A DNA stretch of 64,000 nt from Psychrobacter fozii (GCF_003217155.1 NZ_QJSU01000001.1:372001-436000), one strand, 5' to 3'; positions 10,117 to 18,612 are shown, counted from the first letter of the stretch. A program made the numbers and translations. Notes: generated from the sequence alone by a model not told the origin.

Positions 10117-10815
10117 TTATTCACTACTATTGCTTCCGTGCAAAAAATTGGCGAACAGTGCATCAAAGCTGCTGCTTAACGTATCAATCGCTTGCTGCCT
10201 TGAGTAGCGCTGCTGATGACAGCCTAATATGAGCTCATGTACTTGTGCAGCAGCAATATCAACACAAAGATTGACAGCGCTGCGTTCACAAGAACGATTG
10301 GATAGCTGCAATCCTTGAATAAATATCTCTGTCCACTCTTCTTGTATCTCGATGACTAAATTGCCCAATCCGTTGTTTAACGAAGACTGGTTTTCTATAT
10401 TGGCAGTAAACCGTGGGCGATCCTCTAACAAATGCTGAAACAGTGCAATGTTTTGAAAGGCCGAATCAAAAATCATCATCAGGCATTGCTGACAGCGCTC
10501 ATTAAACTGCGCTTTACTTAATACATCATAATCTTTAAGCATATCGACCCACGCCATGCGCATGGGTGACAGATAGTTGTCTTTTAGCTGAGCGCTCAAC
10601 TCATTCTGTAGCGCCTCTAGACTCTCAAAATGATTGTAAAAACTTGGCTGCGCAATACCAGCACCTTTGGCCACTTTATTCATGCTCATGCCCTGAGCGC
10701 CCTCTAAACTGTACAGCCTCAATGCACTTTTCAATAATGCACGGCGCGTTTTGGCTTTCGCCATCTCGCGTTTAGATTCTGTTGGTACATCTGAATATTG
10801 CGCTAGTACAGTCAA
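10117..10815 (-). CDS. TetR/AcrR family transcriptional regulator
   Basis: The N-terminal helix-turn-helix is clear: RRALLKSALRLYSLEGAQGM, then MNKVAKGAGIAQPSFYNHF at about residues 45-63. The helical C-terminal ligand domain is not specific enough to name a ligand, though the general form resembles FabR-like regulators. The start is ambiguous: a TTG at 10815 has AAGGA ten bases upstream, while the first ATG is at 10764 with poor spacing, giving 215 aa. It is read divergently from the flavin oxidoreductase and directly ahead of the molybdopterin oxidoreductase, so it probably controls one or both through the palindromes at 10945-10983. Confidence 0.9.
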   Translation of the reverse strand: MTVLAQYSDVPTESKREMAKAKTRRALLKSALRLYSLEGAQGMSMNKVAKGAGIAQPSFYNHFESLEALQNELSAQLKDNYLSPMRMAWVDMLKDYDVLSKAQFNERCQQCLMMIFDSAFQNIALFQHLLEDRPRFTANIENQSSLNNGLGNLVIEIQEEWTEIFIQGLQLSNRSCERSAVNLCVDIAAAQVHELILGCHQQRYSRQQAIDTLSSSFDALFANFLHGSNSSE

Positions 10816-10944
10816 TGAAAAAGCATCCTTCTTTATTTACTTGCTCGATAAATAATTAAATCGACACACCAGTAATTTACCTTGAGTGCTATTGCGCCGA
10901 AAAAATGTGATGATGACGGCCAAACGCCGATAGCTATTATTTCA

Positions 10945-10960
10945 ACTATAAGGTTATAGT
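10945..10960. promoter_or_regulatory. Candidate TetR operator 1
   Basis: ACTATAAGGTTATAGT is a perfect 7+2+7 palindrome in the divergent intergenic region between the TetR gene and the flavin oxidoreductase. A second matching site starts 23 bases further on. Size and position suit a TetR dimer site; binding by this regulator is inferred. Confidence 0.65.
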
Positions 10961-10967
10961 CATTTAA

Positions 10968-10983
10968 ACCATAAGTCTATAGT
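10968..10983. promoter_or_regulatory. Candidate TetR operator 2
   Basis: ACCATAAGTCTATAGT matches operator 1 at 13 of 16 positions and keeps the same 7+2+7 layout with weaker symmetry. The 23-bp centre spacing puts the two sites roughly two helical turns apart. Confidence 0.55.
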
Positions 10984-11036
10984 GAAACCCATAGTAGAAC
11001 TCGTGCTTCACAAAATAAAATTTTTAGGTTGCCATC

Positions 11037-12284
11037 ATGACATCATCTGTTTTTCCCCCTTTCACATTACCTTGTGGCGCCACCCTTCCTAACCGCTTGG
11101 CAAAAGCTGCTATGGAAGAAAACATGGCGGACACAGGGCAGATTCCGAGCCCAGCTCTGTTACGTCTGTATAAGCGATGGGCCAATGGCGGTACAGGATT
11201 ATTGATTACAGGTAATGTCATGGTCGATGGTCGCGCAATGACTGGGCCTGGTGGAGTTGTATTAGACAAAGATAGTGATATAGCCCCTTTTACAGCATGG
11301 GCACAGGCTGCCAGACAAAACAAAACACACGTTTGGATGCAGATAAACCACCCTGGCCGTCAAGTATATGCTGCAATGGGCGGGGATGTGTTGTCGCCTT
11401 CTGATGTGGCCATCGACTTGGGTAAGCACTCTGGTTTATTTAGCCAACCTCGAGCCATGACGCTGCAAGATATTGAACAGCTCATTCAACGTTTTGTAGA
11501 CACAGCAGTCAGAGCCGAACAGGCGGGATTTGATGGTGTCCAAATTCATGCTGCCCATGGTTATCTCATTTCTCAATTTTTATCACCATTGACCAATAAA
11601 CGCCAAGATGAATATGGCGGCTCAATTGAGAACCGTATGCGACTATTGATTACCGTTATTAAAGCGGTTCGTGCTGAAGTGTCATCCAATTTTGCCATTG
11701 GGGTCAAAATAAATTCAGCAGATTTTCAACGTGGTGGGTTTGATGCAGACGATGCAAAAGTGGTTATTTTAGCCATGACTGAGTTGGCGGTAGATTTGGT
11801 TGAGCTGTCTGGTGGTAGTTACGAAAGCCCTGCTATGCAGGGTAATACGGCAGATGGCAGAACGCTACAACGAGAAGCCTATTTTTTAGACTTTGCAAAA
11901 GAGATTGCGCAAGTAGCTACCATGCCAGTGATGACCACAGGTGGCGTTAGACGCTTGGCCGTTGCAGAAAATGTACTCGCGCAAGGGATTGATATCGTTG
12001 GTATGGGCACCGCTCTCGCCATGAACCCTTCGTTACCCAATGATTGGAAAAAAGATGAAACCATTAGCGCTCATAATCCAGTTGTGCAATGGCGTGATAA
12101 AACCTTGAGCGCTGTTGCTACTATGGCAGTGATCAAGCGCCAACTGCAGCGTATGGGTAAAGGCAAGCTACCTAAACCCGATGCTTCACCGATATTCTCA
12201 CTCATTGCTGATCGCATTCGATTAAAAAAGCTGACCAAACGCTATCACACATATTTGGCTACCCTTAAAAATCCCACACAGTAA
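11037..12284 (+). CDS. NADH:flavin oxidoreductase, old yellow enzyme family
   Basis: The 415-aa protein is a single FMN-binding TIM barrel of the OYE family. It shows LPNRLAKAAMEENMAD near residue 18, the GGTGLLITGNVMVDGRA strand, QINHPGRQ, the catalytic-site IHAAHGYLISQFLSPLTNKR with its paired His/Tyr region and YGGSIENRMRL. Such enzymes reduce activated alkenes, often electrophilic or xenobiotic ones. A weak AGG lies upstream of the ATG at 11037. It is divergent from the TetR gene, whose product probably controls it. The physiological substrate is unknown. Confidence 0.9.
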   Translation: MTSSVFPPFTLPCGATLPNRLAKAAMEENMADTGQIPSPALLRLYKRWANGGTGLLITGNVMVDGRAMTGPGGVVLDKDSDIAPFTAWAQAARQNKTHVWMQINHPGRQVYAAMGGDVLSPSDVAIDLGKHSGLFSQPRAMTLQDIEQLIQRFVDTAVRAEQAGFDGVQIHAAHGYLISQFLSPLTNKRQDEYGGSIENRMRLLITVIKAVRAEVSSNFAIGVKINSADFQRGGFDADDAKVVILAMTELAVDLVELSGGSYESPAMQGNTADGRTLQREAYFLDFAKEIAQVATMPVMTTGGVRRLAVAENVLAQGIDIVGMGTALAMNPSLPNDWKKDETISAHNPVVQWRDKTLSAVATMAVIKRQLQRMGKGKLPKPDASPIFSLIADRIRLKKLTKRYHTYLATLKNPTQ

Positions 12285-12704
12285 TATCAAAGTTAAAAGT
12301 TATTCGTATGATTTAACGCATTGTAGGTGCATTGCTATTTATATTTTTATGCTTATTAAGCGCTCAATATAACAACTTTATAAATTTAAACGGCTTTGAA
12401 ATCATAATTTTATAAAAATATGCTTGGTGGCTACTACGTATTGCAAACACAAGTGAGCCCGATTTTGACACAATGATGGTATAGGTAACAGACCTATGCC
12501 ATTCATTATAATTAAGCAACACTATAAACATTGGATGTACAGACACCATTGTCAAAACTGATTATATTTATTACCACAAGGCAGTCAATAACAATAAAAA
12601 ATAACTGCTTTGGTGATCAAATAATTATAAAAACAATCAATAATAAGACCAGTTAAAAAATAAGACTTACTCAAGCACGTTCCAATAAAACAAGGAAAAC
12701 AACA
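12285..12704. other. Intergenic region, no gene seen
   Basis: An AT-rich stretch between the flavin oxidoreductase and csbD. A 63-codon frame on the minus strand (12364-12555) has no ribosome binding site and unnatural composition, so I do not call it. No terminator hairpin is evident after the flavin oxidoreductase. Confidence 0.5.
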
Positions 12705-12908
12705 ATGAATGAACATACGCTAAAAGGTGAATGGAATCAGCTAAAAGGCTCAGTAAAGCAAAAATGGGCTGAACTAACTGATGACGATTTAACGCATATT
12801 GAAGGCAGCCGTGACAAGTTGGTTGGCCGTGTACAAGAGCGTTATGGCCATGCTAAAGACGACGCCGAGCGCGAAGTAGATGATTGGCGCCGCGAAAATA
12901 AATACTAA
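12705..12908 (+). CDS. CsbD family stress protein
   Basis: This 67-aa hydrophilic protein begins MNEHTLKGEWNQLKGSVKQK and contains the repeated CsbD pattern (G.W.QLKG..K..WA.LTDDD, then G..DKLVGRVQERYG..K..AE). CsbD-like proteins are small general-stress proteins of unknown mechanism, often highly expressed. An AAGGAAAAC site precedes the ATG and a strong terminator follows, so it is a short single-gene transcript. Confidence 0.92.
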   Translation: MNEHTLKGEWNQLKGSVKQKWAELTDDDLTHIEGSRDKLVGRVQERYGHAKDDAEREVDDWRRENKY

Positions 12909-12930
12909 TTTATTTTAATGATAAAAAACA

Positions 12931-12960
12931 AAAAGCCGCATAGAATCTATGCGGCTTTTT
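12931..12960 (+). terminator. Rho-independent terminator of csbD
   Basis: AAAAAGCCGCATA pairs perfectly with TATGCGGCTTTTT around a four-base loop, 22 bases after the csbD stop codon. Confidence 0.92.
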
Positions 12961-13067
12961 ATTGGCTAATGACTTCTGTAGAGGTAGATAAATATATTAA
13001 GGACAAGCGGACAGATAAAAAATCATTCGTCCTTCAGCTTAATAAAGTTTCTCAACACCCAGACACG

Positions 13068-13105
13068 ATAAAACCGCATAGCAATTAATTGTTATGCGGT
13101 TTTAT
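13068..13105. terminator. Terminator-like hairpin without an obvious gene
   Basis: Two perfect 13-base arms (ATAAAACCGCATA and its complement) continue through a G-T pair into a CAATT/AATTG inner stem. It looks like a Rho-independent terminator on either strand, yet csbD already ends at a terminator 100 bases earlier and the ZIP gene ends 350 bases away. Confidence 0.6.
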
Positions 13106-13395
13106 TGTTAACTATCCATGTTACCTATCACGACTGTTTCCTATACATCCTTGCATAGTCTTCAGCATATTGTGATACTGGGCATCCTGCCCTATTTACT
13201 ACGTCTACAGCATTAACTGCTGCTATCAGCAAAGGTTATGTGTCCTTACCTCACTCATTATTATCATCCTGATGCTAATAAGTCAGTCATTATCCTTAAT
13301 GCGGTCAACTCAATCCTTGAGTCACATTTCCTAATGCCGTGTGACTATAATGCCCAATTCCTAACCTGATGTTAAGTCGCATAAGCGTCATTGAG

Positions 13396-13413
13396 TGTAA
13401 GCATATGCTTACA
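13396..13413. repeat. Perfect 18-bp palindrome
   Basis: TGTAAGCATATGCTTACA is perfectly self-complementary and lies 42 bases beyond the stop codon of the ZIP transporter gene. No T-run follows on the minus strand, so it is not a standard terminator; it could be a protein-binding site. Confidence 0.6.
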
Positions 13414-13454
13414 AGCATTTTAATAATGAGCCAACTTGTCTTGCTTTTGCATGG

Positions 13455-14162
13455 CTAAATGACCATTTCACCGACCACGCCGACCAAAAATCCTAGGGAG
13501 GCACCCAGTGACGTCAGATAATTATTGTCTAATTTACTTTCAGGAATGATGTCTTGAATCAATAAATAAAGAATGCCACCACTCGCAAACGTCATTAGGT
13601 GTGCAGTGATATTGGGATGTTGACTCAATAAAAAATGCCCAATAAGTGCTGAGATGACACCAAAAAAACTTAAACCAAAAAATATGGTCAATGTCTTTCG
13701 CACACTAAAACCGCTGCGCACTAAGTTACGAAACGAGTTAAAAGATTCAGGCAGATTTTGCAAACCAATGAAAATAGCCAACAACAATGCCATTTGTGGT
13801 TCGATAGCAAAGACAGCACCCAAAGCAATAGACTCTGGCACAAAATCCATCATCATCGCTAACAACGTTGCCTGCTGACTGCCTGACGATGCTAGCTTTC
13901 GGTCTATCAACATAAACAAGATAGCGCCAAATGAAAACGATCCCATCACGCCCCAAACACCTAACTCATCCATACCTTTGGGTACTAATACCAATGCCAG
14001 CGCAGACAAAATAATACCTGCACCAAAAGACATTAATGTATGAACCAGCTGCGCCTTAACCGGACTGTCTTTAATATGATGGTCAAACATATTGGCCAGT
14101 AGTCCACCTATAAATACCGTTGCACCTGCAAATCCTGAAAACAAAATAAGTTTGAGTGGCAT
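13455..14162 (-). CDS. ZIP family divalent metal transporter
   Basis: The 235-aa protein has about seven to eight hydrophobic segments, with the paired ZIP motifs in two central helices: MMMDFVPESIALG near residue 104 and GLQNLPESFNSF near 133, where the His/Asn, Pro and Glu residues line the metal path. The canonical HNxPEG reads DFVPES in the first motif. It would take up Zn2+ or a similar metal across the inner membrane; the metal is not predictable. AAGGA ahead of the ATG at 14162 fixes the start. It is monocistronic, with the CsbD gene pointing towards it. Confidence 0.85.
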   Translation of the reverse strand: MPLKLILFSGFAGATVFIGGLLANMFDHHIKDSPVKAQLVHTLMSFGAGIILSALALVLVPKGMDELGVWGVMGSFSFGAILFMLIDRKLASSGSQQATLLAMMMDFVPESIALGAVFAIEPQMALLLAIFIGLQNLPESFNSFRNLVRSGFSVRKTLTIFFGLSFFGVISALIGHFLLSQHPNITAHLMTFASGGILYLLIQDIIPESKLDNNYLTSLGASLGFLVGVVGEMVI

Positions 14163-14517
14163 TTTTTTCCTTATTATTAATTGAGTATTTTATTAGTTGA
14201 ATCTCTTTGTATTATGTTGCTCAACGGCTTGTCTTGGAGACTATGTCTAACGCATGACTCGTTTGTTCATTTACAACTTCTTAACGTAAATGACATCTAA
14301 CACCAAGCTTTATACCTTATGATTGATAATGTAAGTAAATATTTCATCATTAGTTGGATTATCAAAAGACCGTTGCTAGGCAAGATATTTTCACCAGTAT
14401 AGTAGTGAATACCAATATATTAGATGTCAAATCTATTAAATTAAGCATACCAAGTTAAGAATACATAGTTAAAAATACACAGTCGCTGTGCTATACCAAA
14501 CAATAGGAAGATTCATT
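14163..14517. other. Divergent intergenic region, no gene seen
   Basis: This AT-rich stretch carries the promoters of the ZIP gene and the duplicated-domain lipoprotein. I see no Fur- or Zur-like palindrome that I would defend. Confidence 0.5.
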
Positions 14518-15177
14518 ATGAGAACACTACAACGCTCCACCATAAAGACGATTCTTTCATCAGGGCTTGCAGTTGCTTTGTTGGGCACGATAGTCGGCTG
14601 TACCACTATTGCCTCCCCTTATGACAATCGCCCTGTGTACCGTGATAGCAATACAAGTAACAATAACGTCAACCGCGTTAGTCAGCAGCTACGTCAAGAC
14701 TTACGTCGCAAAGGTTATGATGTCAGAGACATTCAAGCTAGCAATTATCGAGGCAATCAGATACTTACGGCTTATGCCACTAAAGGTAAACAAGCCTATG
14801 AACTTAAGTATACATATCCTAACCTGAGGCTTATCAGCTCAGACAAGAAATCATGGTCATCTACTGGAAAAAATGACAGATACGAAAAAGACCATGATAA
14901 AAAAGACAAATATAAAAACAATGGTAAGCATAAAAACAGTAAGCATCATAAAAACGATGATATCGAAGACAATATTACAAGAGAATCCCGCTACCCAGCC
15001 ATCAAACAACAAGCCATCAGAAAAGTTAGCGCGATGGGTTACCGTATAAAAGATATTGAGCTTGAAGAAAAGAACAATCGCGGTGTGTTTGAAATCGAAG
15101 CAAGACGTGGCTCACAGGATTATGAAATACTACTTGGCTATCCCAATCTAAATGTCATTAAGGTGAAGAAAGACTAG
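14518..15177 (+). CDS. Lipoprotein with two PepSY-like repeats
   Basis: A signal peptide ends in a lipobox (TIVGC, Cys28), so the protein is probably lipid-anchored. Two similar modules of about 58 residues follow: the first near 50-107 with DLRRKGYDVRDIQ and YELKYTYPNLRLI, the second near 162-219 with KVSAMGYRIKDIE and YEILLGYPNLNVI. A highly charged Lys/Asp/His linker joins them. The modules resemble PepSY-type inhibitory domains, but I do not name a partner. The start is the ATG at 14518, with AGGAAG seven bases upstream; the longer GTG frame to 14488 has no site. Function unknown; no related gene lies beside it. Confidence 0.75.
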   Translation: MRTLQRSTIKTILSSGLAVALLGTIVGCTTIASPYDNRPVYRDSNTSNNNVNRVSQQLRQDLRRKGYDVRDIQASNYRGNQILTAYATKGKQAYELKYTYPNLRLISSDKKSWSSTGKNDRYEKDHDKKDKYKNNGKHKNSKHHKNDDIEDNITRESRYPAIKQQAIRKVSAMGYRIKDIELEEKNNRGVFEIEARRGSQDYEILLGYPNLNVIKVKKD

Positions 15178-15267
15178 GTTTCAACACCACTACTATTCAC
15201 AACATTCGTATCTTATAGTATAGATACGAGTATAAAGTTTTGGCATCACTAACCTCTTGATGCCTAC

Positions 15268-15308
15268 GGTCAAATAAACCAGCCCTTGGTATATTTGGCC
15301 CTTTTTTT
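15268..15308 (+). terminator. Rho-independent terminator
   Basis: GGTCAAATAAACCA pairs, with one wobble and one mismatch, with TGGTATATTTGGCC and is followed by a C and seven T. It lies 90 bases after the lipoprotein stop codon. Confidence 0.8.
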
Positions 15309-15350
15309 CGCTTTATTATGTATAACCAAAGCGTGTCCTCAACCCCAGTA

Positions 15351-15662
15351 CTAAAAATCTAAGACCTTTATCATATCGTAAGCTGGTGTCTCATATGGAT
15401 GCGCCTCTTTTAACGCAGCGATAACAGTTTCAATGACCGCTTCAGCAACGACCATTTCAACTCGCCATTCATCGACCATTTCTAAGCTATCATGTGTACC
15501 GATGTGCGGTGTACTACCTGATAATGGCATAAACTGTCCTGTTCCCTTTACCTGCCAACAGCATTGCTCATAATTACCAATGGTACCTGCACCGGCGACA
15601 AACAACGCAGACTTCACCTGATCTAGAGCAGATTCTGGGATAAAAACCGTGAGCTTATACAT
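15351..15662 (-). CDS. Stand-alone NIF3-like/YqfO insert domain protein
   Basis: The 103-aa product from the ATG at 15662 (AAGGA eight bases upstream) begins MYKLTVFIPESALDQVKSAL and ends EAHPYETPAYDMIKVLDF. This is the CutA-like domain found inside Bacillus YqfO/NIF3 proteins, here as a free-standing protein, as in many gammaproteobacteria. The GAGTIGNYEQCCW segment and HPYETPAYD are its marks. Function is unknown; a ligand-sensing or metal role has been suggested from structure. The longer frame starting at 15671 overlaps the ribosome binding site. mpg lies 69 bases upstream on the same strand, so the two may be cotranscribed. Confidence 0.85.
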   Translation of the reverse strand: MYKLTVFIPESALDQVKSALFVAGAGTIGNYEQCCWQVKGTGQFMPLSGSTPHIGTHDSLEMVDEWRVEMVVAEAVIETVIAALKEAHPYETPAYDMIKVLDF

Positions 15663-15731
15663 ATCATCCATCCTTTCTACATTAATCTCATGAAATACAT
15701 TAAAGATAAACTGTCCAATCTGCAGGCGATA

Positions 15732-16364
15732 CTATTTTTTGGATAAAGAAGCATGGTCAGTCCAAACATAACGTAATAACCAGTCTTTCGCTTCACCTGC
15801 ATAGTCAATACCAATACGTGGGCGCAGCGATATTGGAGACTGACACCCATCATCCTCTATCCAAACGGCTGACGCTGGGCCAATCACCTTGCCATATAAA
15901 TCACGATCAATTTGCAATCGCTTGGTTAGCTTCCCAGGGCCAGCAAACTGCTTAGGATGGCTAAGCTGTTTGTCTGAGCTAAGCAACTGCTCATCAAATA
16001 GACGATCACTATCCTCTGTCAAAAACCCAGCCCGTATCAACACCGACTCCGGCGACTCTGCAGCACCACTGATTAAGTTAAGCATATGATGTACGCCGTA
16101 GGTCAAATAGACATAGAACACACCGCCTTGCTCATACATAATTTCAGTACGTGAGGTTCGTGTGCCTGCATGCGAATGACAAGCAGGATCACTTTCACCG
16201 ATATAGGCTTCGGTCTCTGAGATACGCATTCGCAGTACTTTCACCGTGTCATCGGTATCTATCAATTTTCTACAGAGCACTTTGCCAACCAAGTCAGCAG
16301 CGACTACACAAGTTGGACGCGTAAACCAGTCAGGTGCTAAAACAGTTGACGAGGCAGTAGACAT
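15732..16364 (-). CDS. mpg: 3-methyladenine DNA glycosylase (AAG/MPG family)
   Basis: This 210-aa enzyme removes alkylated purines from DNA as the first step of base-excision repair. Characteristic segments are VAADLVGKVLCRKL, the catalytic ISETEAYIGESDPACHSHAG, YVYLTYGVHHMLNLIS and the C-terminal RPRIGIDYAGEAKDW. Length fits the bacterial family. AAAGG upstream supports the ATG at 16364. It sits ahead of the NIF3-like gene. A 170-bp inverted-repeat element lies just upstream of its promoter region. Confidence 0.93.
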   Translation of the reverse strand: MSTASSTVLAPDWFTRPTCVVAADLVGKVLCRKLIDTDDTVKVLRMRISETEAYIGESDPACHSHAGTRTSRTEIMYEQGGVFYVYLTYGVHHMLNLISGAAESPESVLIRAGFLTEDSDRLFDEQLLSSDKQLSHPKQFAGPGKLTKRLQIDRDLYGKVIGPASAVWIEDDGCQSPISLRPRIGIDYAGEAKDWLLRYVWTDHASLSKK

Positions 16365-16429
16365 TAGCGAAACCTTTTCTTATTTTTATCATCTAATTGA
16401 CATGACCAAATACTAATAAACAAGTATTA

Positions 16430-16599
16430 GGGCGTGTCCTCAATTCAATCGATAGTCATCTAAATGGGTTAAAAATGGCTAAATCTTGCCAAACGGCGTC
16501 AAATAGCTGACTAATATCTCGATATTATCTGCGCTATTTTTCTTGTTTGACTGCGATTTATCTCATTTTTATCACCATTTTTAAAATGAGGACACGCCC
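16430..16599. mobile_element. MITE-like element with 13-bp terminal inverted repeats
   Basis: GGGCGTGTCCTCA at 16430-16442 is matched exactly by its complement at 16587-16599, and a TA dinucleotide lies directly outside both ends, as expected for a TA target duplication. The 170-bp body has no coding frame, so any movement would need a transposase elsewhere. The family of the parent element cannot be settled here; TA duplications fit IS630/Tc1 types and some IS5 groups. Confidence 0.7.
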
Positions 16600-16601
16600 T
16601 A

Positions 16602-16948
16602 GTAAATTAGCATAAAAGTAAGATAAGGTATTGAGGACAATGTTTACGCTATGTTTGATTTTTTATACGAGTTAAGCTATAAAGCTGTGTTCGAAAGGCC
16701 AATATTAATAGTGCGTGGTAAGCATCAATACTTATGGATAAAGAGGGTTTCGTCATTAAGTATTATTGATAAACAGATGAAAATCGCAGTCTGTTTTGAG
16801 TGGTTCCATTACACCAGTCTGTTTTAAGTATCTGTTAATAGGCTTGAAGGACGAAATATACTGGTTCCGTTGGGGTATACTAGACTTGATATCTAAATGT
16901 TGATCAAAACTATATATATCAATAATAGTTAATTAGCTAAACTTATAA
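16602..16948. other. Intergenic region, no gene seen
   Basis: AT-rich sequence between the MITE-like element and the 161-aa hypothetical gene. CAGTCTGTTTT occurs twice (near 16790 and 16814) but I can attach no function to it. Confidence 0.45.
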
Positions 16949-17434
16949 TTAAAGAAAGTGTTCATACAACGATGGCAAGATAAAATAAGATAAAATTAGT
17001 AGAAACACCATAAAGCCCCCCGTCGTTATAATCAAACTGAGCATTGGATACCGAATTGAAAAAGGGTATTCAGGAACTGGCTGCTCAATCCCATTTTCTT
17101 GCAAACGCTGGATTGCTAAACTTCTAATTAAGTTATCCATACTAGTCTCTCTATTTCCAATAGTAAGAATACCTTCCTCATAGTCTTTTTGAGTAAAGGA
17201 TCTACTAGCAGTTGTCATCAACATAGTATTGAGCTCATCCGATAGCTCAGTTTTATCCTTTTCATCACATCCCTGTGACAGCATGTATCGTTCACTATTT
17301 TTTAGTGCTCGACTATTACTTTTTAAAGCGAGTTTTTTTCGCTCTATTTCACGTTCAATTCGTATTGTCTCAATGATAGGTTCCAACTTTAATTCATAAG
17401 CTGCTAGTCGTTTGTTATACTTTCGGTTACTCAT
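16949..17434 (-). CDS. Hypothetical C-terminally anchored protein
   Basis: I do not recognise this 161-aa protein. The first 120 residues are highly charged and helical (YNKRLAAYELKLEPIIETIR, REIERKKLALK), with coiled-coil character. One hydrophobic helix at about 131-155 (ending LILSYFILPSLY) is followed by a short tail, giving a tail-anchored form with the bulk of the protein in the cytoplasm. The ATG at 17434 has only a weak upstream site. The gene is isolated between long AT-rich gaps and beside a MITE-like element, which suggests acquired or strain-specific DNA. Confidence 0.6.
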   Translation of the reverse strand: MSNRKYNKRLAAYELKLEPIIETIRIEREIERKKLALKSNSRALKNSERYMLSQGCDEKDKTELSDELNTMLMTTASRSFTQKDYEEGILTIGNRETSMDNLIRSLAIQRLQENGIEQPVPEYPFSIRYPMLSLIITTGGFMVFLLILSYFILPSLYEHFL

Positions 17435-17843
17435 ATATTCGCACCATTACCGTAATAACTTATCGTTTAAAGCTAGAGGAAACTAAATTTTAGTAATGTC
17501 ATACCTTTACTGACAATATTCAACTTTGAAGAATCAAAGGTTTAAAGTGTGCTATATCATAGCAAATCACGTGGTAAATTTTAAATAGCTTATTCTGTTA
17601 TTGACTGGTCTGTCTAAATATCTCTGTAAGTAATATAGTAGTTCATCATTATCCATGGGGCTGCAATAATCATTTAAGACTCTTTTTCATAGTACTTCTT
17701 GGATATGAGCCATGTATAATAATTACTGCATGTACACCACGAAGTACACTGTCATTATTTTAATAGATGTATTTACTAGCGTATATAGCCTAGATATGAA
17801 GACTCAAGTCCTCACTACGGTACACACATTAATATGATGCCAT
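17435..17843. other. Intergenic region, no gene seen
   Basis: AT-rich spacer between the hypothetical gene and the purC terminator. No frame with a ribosome binding site was found on either strand. Confidence 0.45.
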
Positions 17844-17868
17844 AAAAAAACTGAGCACATGGCTCAGT
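17844..17868 (-). terminator. Rho-independent terminator of purC
   Basis: ACTGAGC and GCTCAGT pair around a five-base loop. On the minus strand a run of seven T follows, 30 bases after the purC stop codon. Confidence 0.85.
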
Positions 17869-17898
17869 CTTTTATTGTATGTTATGAAACTTAATCGC

Positions 17899-18612
17899 TT
17901 AGCTTAATGGTACACCAATGCGGTTAGCCACTTCTTCATAAGCTTCAATAACATCACCTAGTGACTGGCGGAAACGATCTTTATCCAATTTTTTCTTGGT
18001 GATTTTATCCCAAATACGGCAGCCATCTGGTGAGAACTCATCACCTAAAACGATGCGGTCATGGAACACACCAAACTCTAGCTTGAAATCAACCAGTATC
18101 AAATCGCCTGCATCAAACAATGCTTTTAATACATCATTCACTTGATGAGTCAGCTCTTCCATTCTTGCTAATTGTGCTTCAGTTGCCCAACCAAGAGATA
18201 CAGATAGTGACTCATTGACCATTGGATCACCAAGCGCATCGTCTTTATAAAATAGCTCATAAGTAGGCGGCGTCAATGCTTGGCCTTCTTCTAAACCCAA
18301 ACGACGAACCAAGCTACCAGCAGCAAAGTTACGTACGACACACTCAACCGGAATCATATCTAGACGTTTGACCAACACTTCGTCTTCAGACAATTGCTTT
18401 TCAAAATGCGTTTCGATGCCAGCATCAGCCAGCTTTTGCATAATAAAAGCATTGAAACGGTTGTTGACCACGCCTTTGCGTGCTAACTGTTCGATACGCT
18501 TACCATCAAGCGCTGATGTATCATCACGGAAATGTAAAATCAAAAGATCATTGTCTTCTGTTTCATAGACGGATTTGGCTTTACCTTTATACAGCAGTTG
18601 TTGCTTTTGCAT
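17899..18612 (-). CDS. purC: SAICAR synthetase
   Basis: PurC joins aspartate to CAIR in purine synthesis. The 237-aa protein is full length and shows [50 protein letters not shown] and the late motif [13 protein letters not shown] upstream supports the ATG at 18612. It is the last gene of a dapA-lipoprotein-purC run that matches the dapA-bamC-purC order of enterobacteria, and a terminator follows. Confidence 0.97.
   Translation of the reverse strand: MQKQQLLYKGKAKSVYETEDNDLLILHFRDDTSALDGKRIEQLARKGVVNNRFNAFIMQKLADAGIETHFEKQLSEDEVLVKRLDMIPVECVVRNFAAGSLVRRLGLEEGQALTPPTYELFYKDDALGDPMVNESLSVSLGWATEAQLARMEELTHQVNDVLKALFDAGDLILVDFKLEFGVFHDRIVLGDEFSPDGCRIWDKITKKKLDKDRFRQSLGDVIEAYEEVANRIGVPLS

Larger units (their letters stand above)
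12961..13454. other. Intergenic region with two strong palindromes
   Basis: About 490 bases without a convincing gene. It holds a terminator-like hairpin at 13068-13105 and an 18-bp palindrome at 13396-13413. The hairpin is not next to any visible gene, so an unannotated transcript may end there. A 32-codon frame starting near 13119 has no ribosome binding site. Confidence 0.55.

Noticed and set aside
12364..12555. 63-codon minus-strand frame between the flavin oxidoreductase and csbD
   Set aside because: No ribosome binding site, no family resemblance and composition like spacer DNA.
13119..13217. 32-codon plus-strand frame in the csbD-ZIP spacer
   Set aside because: No ribosome binding site and no sign of coding constraint.
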